Assembly: GCA_937948705.1 (NCBI GenBank)
Contig: CALECF010000074.1
Span: forward strand, 1 to 64,000
Origin: an uncultured Anaerosolibacter sp.
GTDB lineage: Bacteria > Bacillota_A > Clostridia > Peptostreptococcales > Thermotaleaceae
Length of the DNA: 64,000 nt
Direction: 5' to 3'
In this document: piece by piece, positions 23,870 through 33,560 of the stretch
Position numbering within the stretch: the first letter of the stretch is position 1
Layout of the letters: each line of letters starts with the position of its first letter
Made by a program: the position numbers and the translations under genes
The notes under the pieces: model-generated
Databases searched by the model: none
What the model was told of the DNA's origin: nothing
What the model saw: the letters and a program-made list of their open reading frames with translations, nothing else

Positions 23870-25199
23870 TGAATATCATCTCTCCCGTTAAATCGTATTC
23901 AAGAGCATCCGTGATTCTAACCTTAACAAAATCACCAGGATTCAGTAGGAGTGCTGAAGAAAAGTAAACAATTCCATCAATTTCTGGTGCATCGTATATG
24001 GTTCTTCCAATGTAAAAATTTTCTTCTTCAAGTTTTTCTTCTACAAGTATATCATAAATTTTACCGATTTTCTCTCTATTTTTTTGAAAAGATATATCTT
24101 TTTGAATCAGCATAATTTCATCTCTTCTAATCTCCTTGATAGCTTCATCCAGTTGGTCTTGAAGCTTTGCAGCCGGTGTATCTTCTTCTTGTGAGTAAGC
24201 AAATACCCCAAGCTTATCGAATTTCATATCTCTAACAAAGGATACCAGTTCTTGAAATTGTGCTTCTGTTTCCCCAGGGAAACCAACGATGAGTGATGTT
24301 CTTATTGCAATGTCTGGAATCTTCTTTCTTAACCTTTCAACAACATTCGTAATATGCTCTTTTGTTGTTTTACGGTTCATTCGCTTTAGAACCTCGTTGT
24401 TACAATGCTGTATAGGTAAATCAAGGTATTTACAGATTTTTTCCTCCTTGGCAATGATATCGATTAGTTCTTCAGTGATTTCATCAGGATAACAATACAA
24501 AATCCGAACCCACTTAAGATCCTCAATAGTACATAACTGGCTAAGCAGCTTGTCCAGCGTATACTCTCCGTACAAATCAACACCATATCTAGTTGTATCT
24601 TGAGCAATGATTATGAGTTCTTTTACCCCACTTTCTACCATTGTCTTAGCTTCTTTTAGGATACTTTCCATATCTCTGCTTCTATATGATCCTCTTAACT
24701 TCGGAATAATGCAGTAAGTACAACAATTATCACAGCCATCTGCAATTTTTAGATAGGCAGAATACCTAGGGGTCGCTAGTAATCTAGGCAAATCCTCTGA
24801 GATCTTAACATTAATATCGCCTGATTTGACAATCCTATTTCCTCTCAAAGCTTCATCAATAATCTGGATGATTTCCGGGTAGTTTCCTGTTCCAATGATT
24901 GCATCTACCTCTGGAAGTTCTTCCAATAGTTCATCAGCATAACGCTCGCCTAGGCATCCTGCCACCACGAGAATTTTGCAATTACCTTCTGTTTTAAATC
25001 TGCCTAACTCAATAATCGTATCAATGGATTCCTGCTTTGCTGCCTCTATAAATCCACAAGTGTTTACGATAATTATCTCCGCAACTTCTTTTTGATCCGT
25101 TAATTGATAATCATATTTGTCTAATAGACCCATCATAATCTCTGAATCTACTAAGTTTTTGGCACATCCTAAAGACTCTATTGAAACTTTTAACGACAT
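23853..25199 (-). CDS. rimO: ribosomal protein S12 methylthiotransferase
   Basis: RimO is a radical SAM enzyme that methylthiolates an aspartate of ribosomal protein S12. It has an N-terminal UPF0004 domain with LGCAKNLVDSE, NTCGFIEAAKQESID and GCLGERY, which bind an auxiliary cluster; the radical SAM C-x3-C-x2-C in GCDNCCTYCIIP (~150); and a C-terminal TRAM domain. The GCAKNLVDSE wording is the RimO rather than MiaB or MtaB type. I set the start at 25199 (448 residues), 7 nt after GGAG. Confidence 0.95.
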   Translation of the reverse strand: MSLKVSIESLGCAKNLVDSEIMMGLLDKYDYQLTDQKEVAEIIIVNTCGFIEAAKQESIDTIIELGRFKTEGNCKILVVAGCLGERYADELLEELPEVDAIIGTGNYPEIIQIIDEALRGNRIVKSGDINVKISEDLPRLLATPRYSAYLKIADGCDNCCTYCIIPKLRGSYRSRDMESILKEAKTMVESGVKELIIIAQDTTRYGVDLYGEYTLDKLLSQLCTIEDLKWVRILYCYPDEITEELIDIIAKEEKICKYLDLPIQHCNNEVLKRMNRKTTKEHITNVVERLRKKIPDIAIRTSLIVGFPGETEAQFQELVSFVRDMKFDKLGVFAYSQEEDTPAAKLQDQLDEAIKEIRRDEIMLIQKDISFQKNREKIGKIYDILVEEKLEEENFYIGRTIYDAPEIDGIVYFSSALLLNPGDFVKVRITDALEYDLTGEMIFNESCE

Positions 25200-25224
25200 A
25201 TACAAACTCCTCTCAAGTTAAATA

Positions 25225-26265
25225 CTAAATATACTTTACATAGTTGTCTAGCTTCGCTACTACTTCTTCAATATCTTCATATTCAATAATTAAATCATAG
25301 GGCTCATATTTTTCTATCGAATACTTATACAAAGGATCATAGTAATATTCGATAAGATATTCGATTACATACTTATATTCCTTTTTTTCAACTCTATAAA
25401 CCAAATCTGTTACTACATCATTGCCTAATCTCTTATTCAGATTCTGAATTGCTGCTATAATCTTTTCGTTTTTGTGGGCTAATTGGCTCACATAATCACT
25501 TAATATGACATCCACTCTATTTGATAGAGAAGTTTCGATTAACACATGGATATCGCCAATCATTTTCGCATACAAAGGCTCTGGAACATGAACGCCCCCT
25601 ATTCTCTTGCTTTCACTCTCAACAAAAACATAATGATTAGAAATCTTGTAAAGATTATCAAAGATAGATGCTTCGAAGTTTTTCTGTGTGGGGGGAGCCC
25701 CTTCGAACACAATGTCGCCAAATACCGAACCACTATTTTGTGCCAATCTTTCCAGATCCAATACTGGTTGTCCACATTGATGCAATAGCTCAAGGATATG
25801 GGTTTTTCCTACACCGGTAAGTCCATGAAGCATCACGAACTTATACTGAGAAATGGAATTCTCTAAAAAATCAACCACGTGTTTACGATATGCTTTATAT
25901 CCACCCGCCAACTGATATGTATTAGGAATATGCATCATATTAAGAAAGTTACATACAGATTTACTCCGCATTCCGCCACGCCAGCAGAATATTACAATAG
26001 AGTCATAGGTGTCGGAATAACTTTTTATTCTTTCATATATCTCTGTAAGTTTTGGAAATACAAAATCCAGTCCTACGGCCGTGGCTCCTTCCTTACTTTC
26101 TCTGCGATAAATGGTACCGACCTCTGCTCTTTCATCATCATCTAAAATTGGAATATTTATCGCTCCGGGAATAGTAGATTCAGCGAATTCCGATGGTGAT
26201 CTTACATCAATAAAAAGTCTATTGGGCATATTTAATGCATCTATTACTGCTATTGGTTTCAACAT
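25225..26265 (-). CDS. mnmH: tRNA 2-selenouridine synthase
   Basis: MnmH (SelU, YbbB) replaces sulfur by selenium at the wobble 2-thiouridine of some tRNAs, through a geranylated intermediate, using selenophosphate. It has an N-terminal rhodanese domain with LFIDVRSPSEFAESTIPGA and the active-site loop IFCWRGGMRSKS (~85-96), and a C-terminal P-loop domain with HGLTGVGKT (~148-156). The chosen ATG (346 residues) follows AGAGGA. Its presence predicts a selD gene elsewhere in the genome. It lies between ftsK and rimO and has no selenium-related neighbour in the window. Confidence 0.93.
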   Translation of the reverse strand: MLKPIAVIDALNMPNRLFIDVRSPSEFAESTIPGAINIPILDDDERAEVGTIYRRESKEGATAVGLDFVFPKLTEIYERIKSYSDTYDSIVIFCWRGGMRSKSVCNFLNMMHIPNTYQLAGGYKAYRKHVVDFLENSISQYKFVMLHGLTGVGKTHILELLHQCGQPVLDLERLAQNSGSVFGDIVFEGAPPTQKNFEASIFDNLYKISNHYVFVESESKRIGGVHVPEPLYAKMIGDIHVLIETSLSNRVDVILSDYVSQLAHKNEKIIAAIQNLNKRLGNDVVTDLVYRVEKKEYKYVIEYLIEYYYDPLYKYSIEKYEPYDLIIEYEDIEEVVAKLDNYVKYI

Positions 26266-26337
26266 AAGCATTCCTCTTTTTCTAATCATTCTTCTTTTGA
26301 GTATTATGTACTACTTTAGCAAAATATAGAACAAATA

Positions 26338-26368
26338 TTAAGAGTAGAATCTTAGCTTCTACTCTTAA
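26338..26368 (-). terminator. hairpin at the ftsK stop codon
   Basis: A 12-bp inverted repeat (arms TTAAGAGTAGAA and TTCTACTCTTAA) spans the ftsK stop codon. It is followed on the minus strand by AATATTTGTTC, a weak T-run, so termination may be partial. Confidence 0.65.
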
Positions 26369-28667
26369 TATCTTCAAACTCCTCTTTCGATACAAGGACC
26401 TGTCTTGGTTTACTTCCTTCATGCTGTCCTACGATTCCCCGTTCTTCCATGGCATCGATTAATCGAGCCGCTCTGTTATATCCTATCCTAAATCTTCTTT
26501 GGAGCATGGATATGGATGCTTGTTCTGCTTGTACAACAATTTCTATGGCATCCTTTAGAAATTCATCTGCTAGCCCATCCTCACTTGGACTATCATTTTC
26601 AATCTTTTCTATGATATCAAGCTCATAATTATTTTCTTCTATAGCCTGCTCCTTAACAAATGATAGCACTCGCTCTACTTCAGCATCTGATATAAATGCG
26701 CCTTGGACACGTTTCGGTTTTGAGGCACCCACAGGATAGAATAGCATGTCACCCTTTCCCAACAACTTTTCAGCACCGCCCATATCGAGAATAGTCCTAG
26801 AGTCAGCTTGAGCTGACACAGCAAAGGCAATTCTAGAAGGAATATTGGCTTTAATGACACCTGTAATGATATCCACAGAAGGCCTCTGGGTTGCTACGAT
26901 TAGATGCATCCCTGCTGCTCTAGCCATTTGGGCCAAACGACAAATAGAATCCTCTACTTGACCTGGAGCTACCATCATAAGATCTGCAAGCTCATCTATA
27001 ATAATCACAATCTTTGATAGTTTATCATTGCCTTCTTTCACCATTTTTTCATTATATGCTGTTATGTCTCTCACACCATTCTGTGCAAAAGATTTATATC
27101 GATTGGTCATTTCCTGAACTGCCCAATTTAAAGCCGTAGACGCTTTCTTAGGGTCAGTTACAACAGGAATTAATAGGTGAGGAATACCATTATAGTTATT
27201 TAGTTCAACAACTTTTGGGTCAATGAGTAGGAACTTGACTTCGTCTGGCGAGGCTTTATACAACACGCTTATAATAATTGTATTTATACATACACTCTTA
27301 CCTGAACCCGTAGATCCAGCAATAAGCAGATGGGGCATTTTAGCAAGGTCAGCTACCATAGGGTTGCCAGCTATATCTTTCCCGAGAACAAAGGTGAGCT
27401 TTGACTCATTTTCTGTAAAAGGCCCGCTTACTATCACCTCTTTCAGAGCAACCGTAGTAATTAAGTCGTTTGGAATTTCGATGCCCACCGCTGCCTTTCC
27501 TGGGATAGGTGCTTCAATTCGAATATGGGAAGCGGCTAAGTTAAGCGCAATATCATCAGATAAGCTCACAATCTTGCTTACCTTTACCCCTGGACTTGGC
27601 TGGATTTCATATCGAGTGATTGTAGGTCCTTTACTGACCTGCATGACCTTCGCATCTACCCCAAAGTTCTGTAAAGTCTCCTCAAGTATTTTAGCCTTAT
27701 TCAAAATTTCTTTCTTATCATTTTTGCTGTTGATAGTGTTTCCATTTTCTAGCAAGTTTAAGCCTGGCATTTTATATGCAATGGATGCCTTCGCGGTCTG
27801 CGTGATATGTAGATCCATTGACTCATCAGCAAGATCTTCAGAATGTTCTTTGGCAACCTTCTCTACAGTGTTATTTAATGTTTGTTGCCCTTCTAATTCC
27901 GGTTCCTCTATCTCAGCCTTCCGTGCAAAATCTAATATTTTGATTTTGTTATGCATAGGCTCAGGTTTTGCAGTAGGAAGTTCTTCAAAATCATTTATTA
28001 AAGTTTCCTTCTTCTTTTCAACGATAATTCTATCTTTACTCTTCGTAGGCTTATTCTCACTTTCTGGTTGAACCTGAATAAATTCAAGAATTGCTTGTCC
28101 TAAGGTAACAAAAAAAGCCATCACGCCTTTTTTAATATTGTTAAGTATTGTAACCAAGGATACTTTTGTCAACATGAGTAATGAAGCCACTACAATTGTA
28201 ATGATAATAACATAACTCCCACCCAGTCCAAAAAGCTTAAGAAAGATCATGCCTAAGATAGTTCCAATGAAGCCGCTTCCCTTGTCTTCAATTCCTTGAA
28301 TATATGCATTTCCAAGGTTTGAAAAACTTAGTGGATTTTCGATCGTTGGATCAATATGATTGACCCCATAAAGAATAACATAAGATAGATACATAACTAA
28401 GACAGCAAAACGCAACTTTCTATCAAAGGACTTCAATTTTCCAACCATTGTAAGTAATCCAAAGGCTATGATCACAAAAGGCAGTAAATTGGCAGGCTGT
28501 GCTAGAAGTCCCTTGAAGGTATACTTAATAATTTTTCCGATCTCCCCAGAAGACTCAGTTTGAAGACTTATAAGTATTAATATTCCAATAGAAATAATAA
28601 ATAATGAAACAATTTCATGTCCGATGGGAGTAGAGCTTTGTTCATTTTTTCGTTGTTTCCTTGACAT
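26352..28667 (-). CDS. ftsK: DNA translocase FtsK/SpoIIIE
   Basis: FtsK/SpoIIIE pumps chromosomal DNA across the division or sporulation septum. The 771-residue protein has four N-terminal membrane segments (~20-165), a linker of about 130 residues, a RecA-like motor with Walker A AGSTGSGKSV and Walker B IVIIIDELADLMM, and a C-terminal winged-helix gamma domain (ASISMLQRRFRIGYNRAARLID) that reads polar DNA motifs. The start at 28667 is used because GAGGTGA precedes it. Whether it is the vegetative (SftA-like) or the sporulation enzyme cannot be told, but the membrane anchor favours SpoIIIE. Confidence 0.95.
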   Translation of the reverse strand: MSRKQRKNEQSSTPIGHEIVSLFIISIGILILISLQTESSGEIGKIIKYTFKGLLAQPANLLPFVIIAFGLLTMVGKLKSFDRKLRFAVLVMYLSYVILYGVNHIDPTIENPLSFSNLGNAYIQGIEDKGSGFIGTILGMIFLKLFGLGGSYVIIITIVVASLLMLTKVSLVTILNNIKKGVMAFFVTLGQAILEFIQVQPESENKPTKSKDRIIVEKKKETLINDFEELPTAKPEPMHNKIKILDFARKAEIEEPELEGQQTLNNTVEKVAKEHSEDLADESMDLHITQTAKASIAYKMPGLNLLENGNTINSKNDKKEILNKAKILEETLQNFGVDAKVMQVSKGPTITRYEIQPSPGVKVSKIVSLSDDIALNLAASHIRIEAPIPGKAAVGIEIPNDLITTVALKEVIVSGPFTENESKLTFVLGKDIAGNPMVADLAKMPHLLIAGSTGSGKSVCINTIIISVLYKASPDEVKFLLIDPKVVELNNYNGIPHLLIPVVTDPKKASTALNWAVQEMTNRYKSFAQNGVRDITAYNEKMVKEGNDKLSKIVIIIDELADLMMVAPGQVEDSICRLAQMARAAGMHLIVATQRPSVDIITGVIKANIPSRIAFAVSAQADSRTILDMGGAEKLLGKGDMLFYPVGASKPKRVQGAFISDAEVERVLSFVKEQAIEENNYELDIIEKIENDSPSEDGLADEFLKDAIEIVVQAEQASISMLQRRFRIGYNRAARLIDAMEERGIVGQHEGSKPRQVLVSKEEFEDIKSRS

Positions 28668-28789
28668 CCTCATTCACCTCAGATATTTGCTAGGGAAAGA
28701 TACAAATAAAGCGCCTATATTCAGTCACACAGTACCTCTTCATAAAAAAGAATAATAAATTTATTATCATCTACTTATCGGTAAGAAAC

Positions 28790-28828
28790 GAAAAAAATAA
28801 AGTGCTAATCTTAGACATTAACACTTTA
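28790..28828 (-). terminator. terminator of the ClpP-like gene
   Basis: On the minus strand TAAAGTG pairs with CACTTTA (outer arms 28822-28828 and 28798-28804) with an inner 4-bp TAAT/ATTA stem, followed by seven T residues. Confidence 0.85.
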
Positions 28829-28862
28829 CCATTGATATTATAACATATGATATTGAAATATT

Positions 28863-29648
28863 CTATTGCAAATTCATAGGACTTTCGGCTAGTTCAACTC
28901 TTTGCTTATTATTTGCTTCTATTAATTCCTGTAACTTTGCCATGGCTTCCTTAATACCGCCTACTTCATCAATCAATCCTATATTTACGGCTTCTTTTCC
29001 AATTAGAATAGTGCCTATATCATTGGCCATCTCATCTGTCTCATTCATAAGCTTAATAAACTTTTCTCTAGAAACATCTGATGTTCTTGTTACAAATTGA
29101 ATAATTCTTTCTTGCATTTTTTGAAAATACTTAAATGTTTGGGGTACTCCAATAACCAACCCATTCATTCGAATAGGATGAATCGTCATTGTGGCTGTAG
29201 GCACAATAAAAGAATAATTACTTGCCGTCGCTAATGGTACCCCTATGCTATGCCCTCCCCCTAAAACAATAGATACCGTAGGCTTCGATAAGCTAGTAAT
29301 CATCTCAGCCAAGGCCAAACCTGCTTCAACATCTCCACCGACAGTATTCAATATCGTTAGTAGTCCTTGAATCTTAGGGTTTTCTTCTACCGCGATTAAT
29401 TGTGGAATGATATGCTCGTACTTGGTAGACTTATTCTGTGGTGGAGCTACCATATGTCCTTCAATGTGCCCAATAATTGTTAAATAGTGTATATTCCCAG
29501 GCATTTCAGGAATATTATGATTTCCCATACTTTTAACGTTTTCTAAAGTAGATTTTATCTTAAGCTTTGGACGCCCTGTGATTGGTATTTCAGGTTCAGG
29601 CATAACTTCATCAGGTATAGCTGGCATTTTTTCTTCGTTCTCAAACAT
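28863..29648 (-). CDS. tepA: ClpP-class serine protease (TepA/YmfB type)
   Basis: The 261-residue protein has the ClpP/crotonase fold with the nucleophile motif [11 protein letters not shown] (Ser in G-x-S-x-G, ~142-152) and the catalytic His in [10 protein letters not shown] (~168). The order GHSIG then IHP and an N-terminal extension rich in proline fit the TepA (translocation-enhancing protein, YmfB) branch rather than true ClpP. It lies next to ftsK and dapG, as in B. subtilis where ymfB neighbours spoIIIE. The target proteins are not known. Confidence 0.9.
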   Translation of the reverse strand: MFENEEKMPAIPDEVMPEPEIPITGRPKLKIKSTLENVKSMGNHNIPEMPGNIHYLTIIGHIEGHMVAPPQNKSTKYEHIIPQLIAVEENPKIQGLLTILNTVGGDVEAGLALAEMITSLSKPTVSIVLGGGHSIGVPLATASNYSFIVPTATMTIHPIRMNGLVIGVPQTFKYFQKMQERIIQFVTRTSDVSREKFIKLMNETDEMANDIGTILIGKEAVNIGLIDEVGGIKEAMAKLQELIEANNKQRVELAESPMNLQ

Positions 29649-29765
29649 TATTTCACACTCCTATATTAATCGACATACAGACAAACCATCTGGAACTCCA
29701 ATGTAGGATTTCGCTAACGAATAGTAGATCCATTTGTACAACAATGATTCTTATATATATTTTTA

Positions 29766-29810
29766 CCATAAAAAAAACTACTATACGAAAACTTTGTGTA
29801 TAGTAGTTTT
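29766..29810 (-). terminator. dapG terminator
   Basis: A 13-bp perfect stem (AAAACTACTATAC / GTATAGTAGTTTT; 29774-29786 and 29798-29810) with an 11-nt loop is followed on the minus strand by T-rich sequence. It starts 4 nt after the stop codon. Confidence 0.92.
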
Positions 29811-29814
29811 AGGT

Positions 29815-31038
29815 TTATTCTGATAAATTAAATTCTCGATGTAATGCATTCACAGCTTTTTCCATGTCTTTTTGACGAACTAAGCAAGAGATTGTTGTAT
29901 GTGAGTCTGAAGATTGCAGTATACGTACATCTTGACTAGCTAATGCTTTAACAATACGGGACATTACACCAGGCACTCCACGAATTCTATGTCCTATTGC
30001 TGTGATCTTACTACAATCCCTTATTATTTGAAACTTATATCCAGATTTCTCAAGAATCCGTTCTAATTTTTCAACATGTTTCTCCTCAACTGTAAAGACT
30101 TTTCGATCTGTAAAAAAGTTAATCAGATCAATACTGATATGGTTATTTGTTAAGTCATTCATAAATCTTTCACTTTCATCTACCGAGTCTTCATCAAAGA
30201 AAACCATAAATTGGGTAATACCATTTTTATGGGCTATAGCAGTTAGTAAATCGTCCTCTGAGCTACTTCTATATGAATTTCCTTTAGTTCCAATGTTTCC
30301 ATTAATCGTTGTTCCTGGTGCATCGGAAAAGGTGTTTTTAATCTTCAAGGTTATATTGCCTCTTCGCGCTATTTCAACAGCTCTTGGATGCACGACTTTC
30401 GCACCATCTTCAGCCATTTGATATATTTCGTCGTAACAAATACTATCGATTACCTTTGCTTCGGGCACAAGCCTTGGATCCGCTGTCATTACACCATCAA
30501 CATCTGTATAGATTTCTACAACATCTGCTTCCAAAGCTTCTCCTAGAAGTGCCGCGGTTGTATCACTGCCACCTCGGCCTAAGGTTGTAATATCACCAGT
30601 TAAAGTGGCTCCTTGGAATCCAGTTACCACTGGAATTTTACCCTCTTTTAGCAAACTGAATATAGATTGGGAATCAACTTGTATTACTTCTGCATCCCCA
30701 TGATATGCATCGGTAATAATTCCTGATTGAAAGCCTGTTAACGCCACGGCGTCATAGCCCATGGCTTTTATTGTATTAGCCATAATTACAGCTGAAATCA
30801 TTTCTCCACAAGCCATAATCATATCAAGTTCCCTACTACTCTGTTCCTTAAACGCATGATTTGCTAATCCTATTAATGTGTCCGTTGCATAAGGATCACC
30901 ACTACGGCCTATGGCGGAAACCACTACTACAGGTGTCTTTCCTTCTTCCCTACAATGAATTACTTTTTTCGCAACCTTTCCCCTTAGTTCCCTCGTTGCC
31001 ACAGAGGTTCCACCAAATTTTTGGATAATGATATTCAT
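29815..31038 (-). CDS. dapG: aspartate kinase
   Basis: Aspartate kinase makes aspartyl phosphate, the first step toward lysine, diaminopimelate, methionine and threonine. It has N-terminal QKFGGTSVA (~4-12), TLGRGGSDTTAALLGEAL (~155-172) and EIYTDVDGVMTADPR (~178-192), then two ACT domains for feedback control at the C-terminus. The ATG at 31038 (407 residues) follows AGGAGG. I see no lysine riboswitch or SAM element upstream. The position next to tepA matches dapG of B. subtilis, which is the basis for the symbol. Confidence 0.93.
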   Translation of the reverse strand: MNIIIQKFGGTSVATRELRGKVAKKVIHCREEGKTPVVVVSAIGRSGDPYATDTLIGLANHAFKEQSSRELDMIMACGEMISAVIMANTIKAMGYDAVALTGFQSGIITDAYHGDAEVIQVDSQSIFSLLKEGKIPVVTGFQGATLTGDITTLGRGGSDTTAALLGEALEADVVEIYTDVDGVMTADPRLVPEAKVIDSICYDEIYQMAEDGAKVVHPRAVEIARRGNITLKIKNTFSDAPGTTINGNIGTKGNSYRSSSEDDLLTAIAHKNGITQFMVFFDEDSVDESERFMNDLTNNHISIDLINFFTDRKVFTVEEKHVEKLERILEKSGYKFQIIRDCSKITAIGHRIRGVPGVMSRIVKALASQDVRILQSSDSHTTISCLVRQKDMEKAVNALHREFNLSE

Positions 31039-31177
31039 TTTCCTCCTCCTAACCAAATGTATACCTTAATATTAGCACATATTAATAAGTATTGCTACTT
31101 AATTTGATCACATATCGCTATATATCTATTTTATGATTAGAAAAATAAGGAGGTGTATGGCCGCAAGAAAATCTCTT

Positions 31178-31447
31178 TTATAGGGAGAACTTTCTTCTAC
31201 TGTGCTTTTCTTCTTCCAGTTCAATGATAATCATGTCGTTACCAATTTTTTTAACGCAGCTCCATGGAATCTCTATGAAATTTCGGTCTGAAAAGAGGGA
31301 TAGCTGATTTTTAAAATCAGGCACTAACAAGGATCGAATTTTTCCATTTCGCTCATCGATCAACAAATCAGACTCTGCAACGATCCCTAATCTACCTCCA
31401 TCCGTCAAATTTACGATTTCTTTTCCTCCAAGCTTACTCAATTTCAT
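31178..31447 (-). CDS. ymxH: YlmC/YmxH family PRC-barrel protein
   Basis: An 89-residue single PRC-barrel domain protein: KLSKLGGKEIVNLTDGGRLG at the start, LLIDERNGKIRSLLVPDF in the middle and IPWSCVKKIGNDMIIIEL near the end are typical of the YlmC/YmxH family found in spore-formers. In B. subtilis ymxH lies next to mlpA (M16 peptidase), as here with dut in between. The molecular role is not established. It has AAGGAGGG upstream of the ATG. Confidence 0.88.
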   Translation of the reverse strand: MKLSKLGGKEIVNLTDGGRLGIVAESDLLIDERNGKIRSLLVPDFKNQLSLFSDRNFIEIPWSCVKKIGNDMIIIELEEEKHSRRKFSL

Positions 31448-31573
31448 AATTTGCCCTCCTTGTATTCTTCCATATGATGCTCATTTATATAGGCGTACCT
31501 CTTTAGAACAAGATATTCTAGATACAAGCCTTTCCTATATGTTTATTGCATGGACAGAGGGATTATTCACTTT

Positions 31574-32011
31574 TTATTTGCCTGTATGCCCGAAACCTCC
31601 CGTACCACGATTCGTTTCGCCTAAACGTTCTACAGAAATCCATTCAATCCTCTCGTATCTGCAGATGACCATCTGGGCAATCCTATCCCCATTGCGAATC
31701 GTAAAATCTTCATTTCCCCAATTGATGATAGGTACTTTAATTTCACCTCTATAATCACTATCGATGGTTCCTACCCCGTTTATTAAACCTATCCCATGTT
31801 TTATAGCAAGTCCGCTTCTTGCTCTAACTTGAGCTTCAAGGCCCTCTGGAAGCTCTATATGTATACCAGTTGGTATGAGGCATCTTTCCCCTGGTCGTAG
31901 TACTATTTCCCTCGATACATCAGCCTGTAGATCCATACCTGATGCACTGCTTGTCTCATATTTTGGTAATGATATGTTACCTTTATTGACCATGATTTTT
32001 ATCTGATGCAT
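31574..32011 (-). CDS. dut: dUTP diphosphatase
   Basis: Dut hydrolyses dUTP to dUMP and keeps uracil out of DNA. All five motifs of the trimeric family are visible in 145 residues: SGMDLQADV (1), [10 protein letters not shown] (2), [13 protein letters not shown] (3), GDRIAQMVI (4), and the C-terminal [12 protein letters not shown] arm (5) that closes the active site. It lies between the M16 peptidase and ymxH genes in the same orientation. Confidence 0.97.
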   Translation of the reverse strand: MHQIKIMVNKGNISLPKYETSSASGMDLQADVSREIVLRPGERCLIPTGIHIELPEGLEAQVRARSGLAIKHGIGLINGVGTIDSDYRGEIKVPIINWGNEDFTIRNGDRIAQMVICRYERIEWISVERLGETNRGTGGFGHTGK

Positions 32012-32067
32012 ACATTTGCCCCCTCATCTCATATTAAAAGCCCAGTTATAAGGTTTTGATTCATACG

Positions 32068-32094
32068 AAAAAGATATTAGCCTAAGCTAACATC
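32068..32094 (-). terminator. terminator of the M16 peptidase gene
   Basis: On the minus strand GATGTTAGC and GCTAATATC arms (one G-U pair, 4-nt loop) are followed by TTTTT. It starts 2 nt past the stop codon. Confidence 0.8.
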
Positions 32095-32095
32095 T

Positions 32096-33355
32096 CTAAA
32101 ATTTAAGCATTTCCCCAATGTTTTGGTCTTTTTCGACTTTTCCAACAAGGGCAATAGACGAATACTCGAGATCGAAAATATCACGGGTTACACGAAAAAC
32201 GTCTTCCATTTTTACGCTATCTATTTTTTCTAATATTTCCTTTTGTGTATAAACTCTATTCAAAATCAACTCTGACTTTCCTATGGATGTCATTCTACTG
32301 CTAGTACTCTCCAAACCCAATATGTAATTTCCCTTTAGCTGCTCTTTGGATTTGTAGAACTCTTCCTCAGTTAATCCTGCTTCTTTAATTTTGCATATCT
32401 CTTCATTTATTAGCTTTGTCACCTCGGTTAGCTGATTTGGGTTTATTCCTGCGTATATAGTCATTGTACCCATTTGACTATAAGATGACGGGTATGAAAA
32501 CACAGAATAAGCAAGACCCTTATCTTCTCTGATATTTTGAAAAAGCCTTGAACTCATACTGCCACCAAAAACATTATTCATTACCAACAACGGATACAAA
32601 TCCTTGTGCCCTTGTGGTACCCCTTTGAGGCCAATACAAAAATGCAGCTGTTCAATATCCTTATATCGATGGCCATCGTTCTTCCCAAAGATAGGTACTT
32701 CAAGTATATTGGTCTTTTTTATAGGATTACAATATTCCTTAAATTTCTCCTCAAGTAAGTCATAAAGCAATTTCTCATCGAAGTTACCTGCCACAGATAT
32801 GACAATATTGTCCGATGTGTAGTTGTCTTTTATATATTCTAAAAGCATTTCACGTTGAAATTCTCCAACGGTTTGGCTTGTTCCCAATATGGGGAACCCT
32901 AAAGGATGCTTATCAAATATGGCCTTAGATAATAGATCATGCACAAGATCTTCTGGTGAATCCTCATACATATTGATTTCTTCTAATATAACACTTTTTT
33001 CTTTCTCAATCTCTATATCACTGAAGGTTGAATTGAATAACATATCTGATAATACATCCACAGCAATCGGCAAATGACTATCCAGAACCTTTGCATAGTA
33101 ACAAGTACACTCCTTACTTGTAAAGGCATTGAGTTGTCCCCCGATGCTATCTATACTCTCAGCAATCTGTTTTGCTGTTCTATTCGTTGTACCTTTAAAA
33201 AGCATGTGCTCAATAAAGTGGGTAATACCATTATTTTTACTGTTTTCATGGATAGATCCTACCCCAATCCAGAATCCTAAAGAAACAGACTTTACATGGG
33301 GAATTTTTTCAACGATGACCCTTACACCATTACCTAACGTATGTCTTTCAACCAT
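32096..33355 (-). CDS. mlpA: M16 family zinc metallopeptidase (MlpA/YmxG type)
   Basis: The 419-residue protein has the inverted zinc motif H-x2-E-H in GITHFIEHMLFKGT (~43-56) and a downstream Glu in the CTCYYAKV...EEINMYEDSPEDLVHD region (~125-140) that completes the site. It has the two-domain layout of mitochondrial processing peptidase beta-like enzymes. In B. subtilis mlpA (ymxG) follows pnp, and it does so here, separated by a pnp terminator. The physiological substrate is not known. Confidence 0.93.
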   Translation of the reverse strand: MVERHTLGNGVRVIVEKIPHVKSVSLGFWIGVGSIHENSKNNGITHFIEHMLFKGTTNRTAKQIAESIDSIGGQLNAFTSKECTCYYAKVLDSHLPIAVDVLSDMLFNSTFSDIEIEKEKSVILEEINMYEDSPEDLVHDLLSKAIFDKHPLGFPILGTSQTVGEFQREMLLEYIKDNYTSDNIVISVAGNFDEKLLYDLLEEKFKEYCNPIKKTNILEVPIFGKNDGHRYKDIEQLHFCIGLKGVPQGHKDLYPLLVMNNVFGGSMSSRLFQNIREDKGLAYSVFSYPSSYSQMGTMTIYAGINPNQLTEVTKLINEEICKIKEAGLTEEEFYKSKEQLKGNYILGLESTSSRMTSIGKSELILNRVYTQKEILEKIDSVKMEDVFRVTRDIFDLEYSSIALVGKVEKDQNIGEMLKF

Positions 33356-33525
33356 CTTATCCTCCTACGTTCTTTTCTGAGAAACATATTAATTATTATA
33401 GTTTAGTATGCCGAAATAATCAAGAAAAAACACTTGTTTATTCAATAGGCGGCCATTTAGGCTATAATTCATGATTAGTATAGAGGTTTTTTCCTTATAT
33501 TTTCGAACAAAATTAAGATTTATTA

Positions 33526-33560
33526 TAAAAAAAACATAAACCTATTTGGTTTATGTTTTT
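33526..33560 (-). terminator. pnp terminator
   Basis: A 13-bp stem (AAAAACATAAACC / GGTTTATGTTTTT) with a 5-nt loop, overlapping the pnp stop region and running into a T-run on the minus strand. Confidence 0.9.

Noticed and set aside
27223..28071. 282-codon plus-strand frame opposite ftsK
   Set aside because: It is the antisense shadow of a strongly supported ftsK frame and shows no domain or binding site.
31039..31177. Lysine or SAM riboswitch upstream of aspartate kinase
   Set aside because: The gap is short and lacks the conserved elements of either class and a terminator/antiterminator pair.
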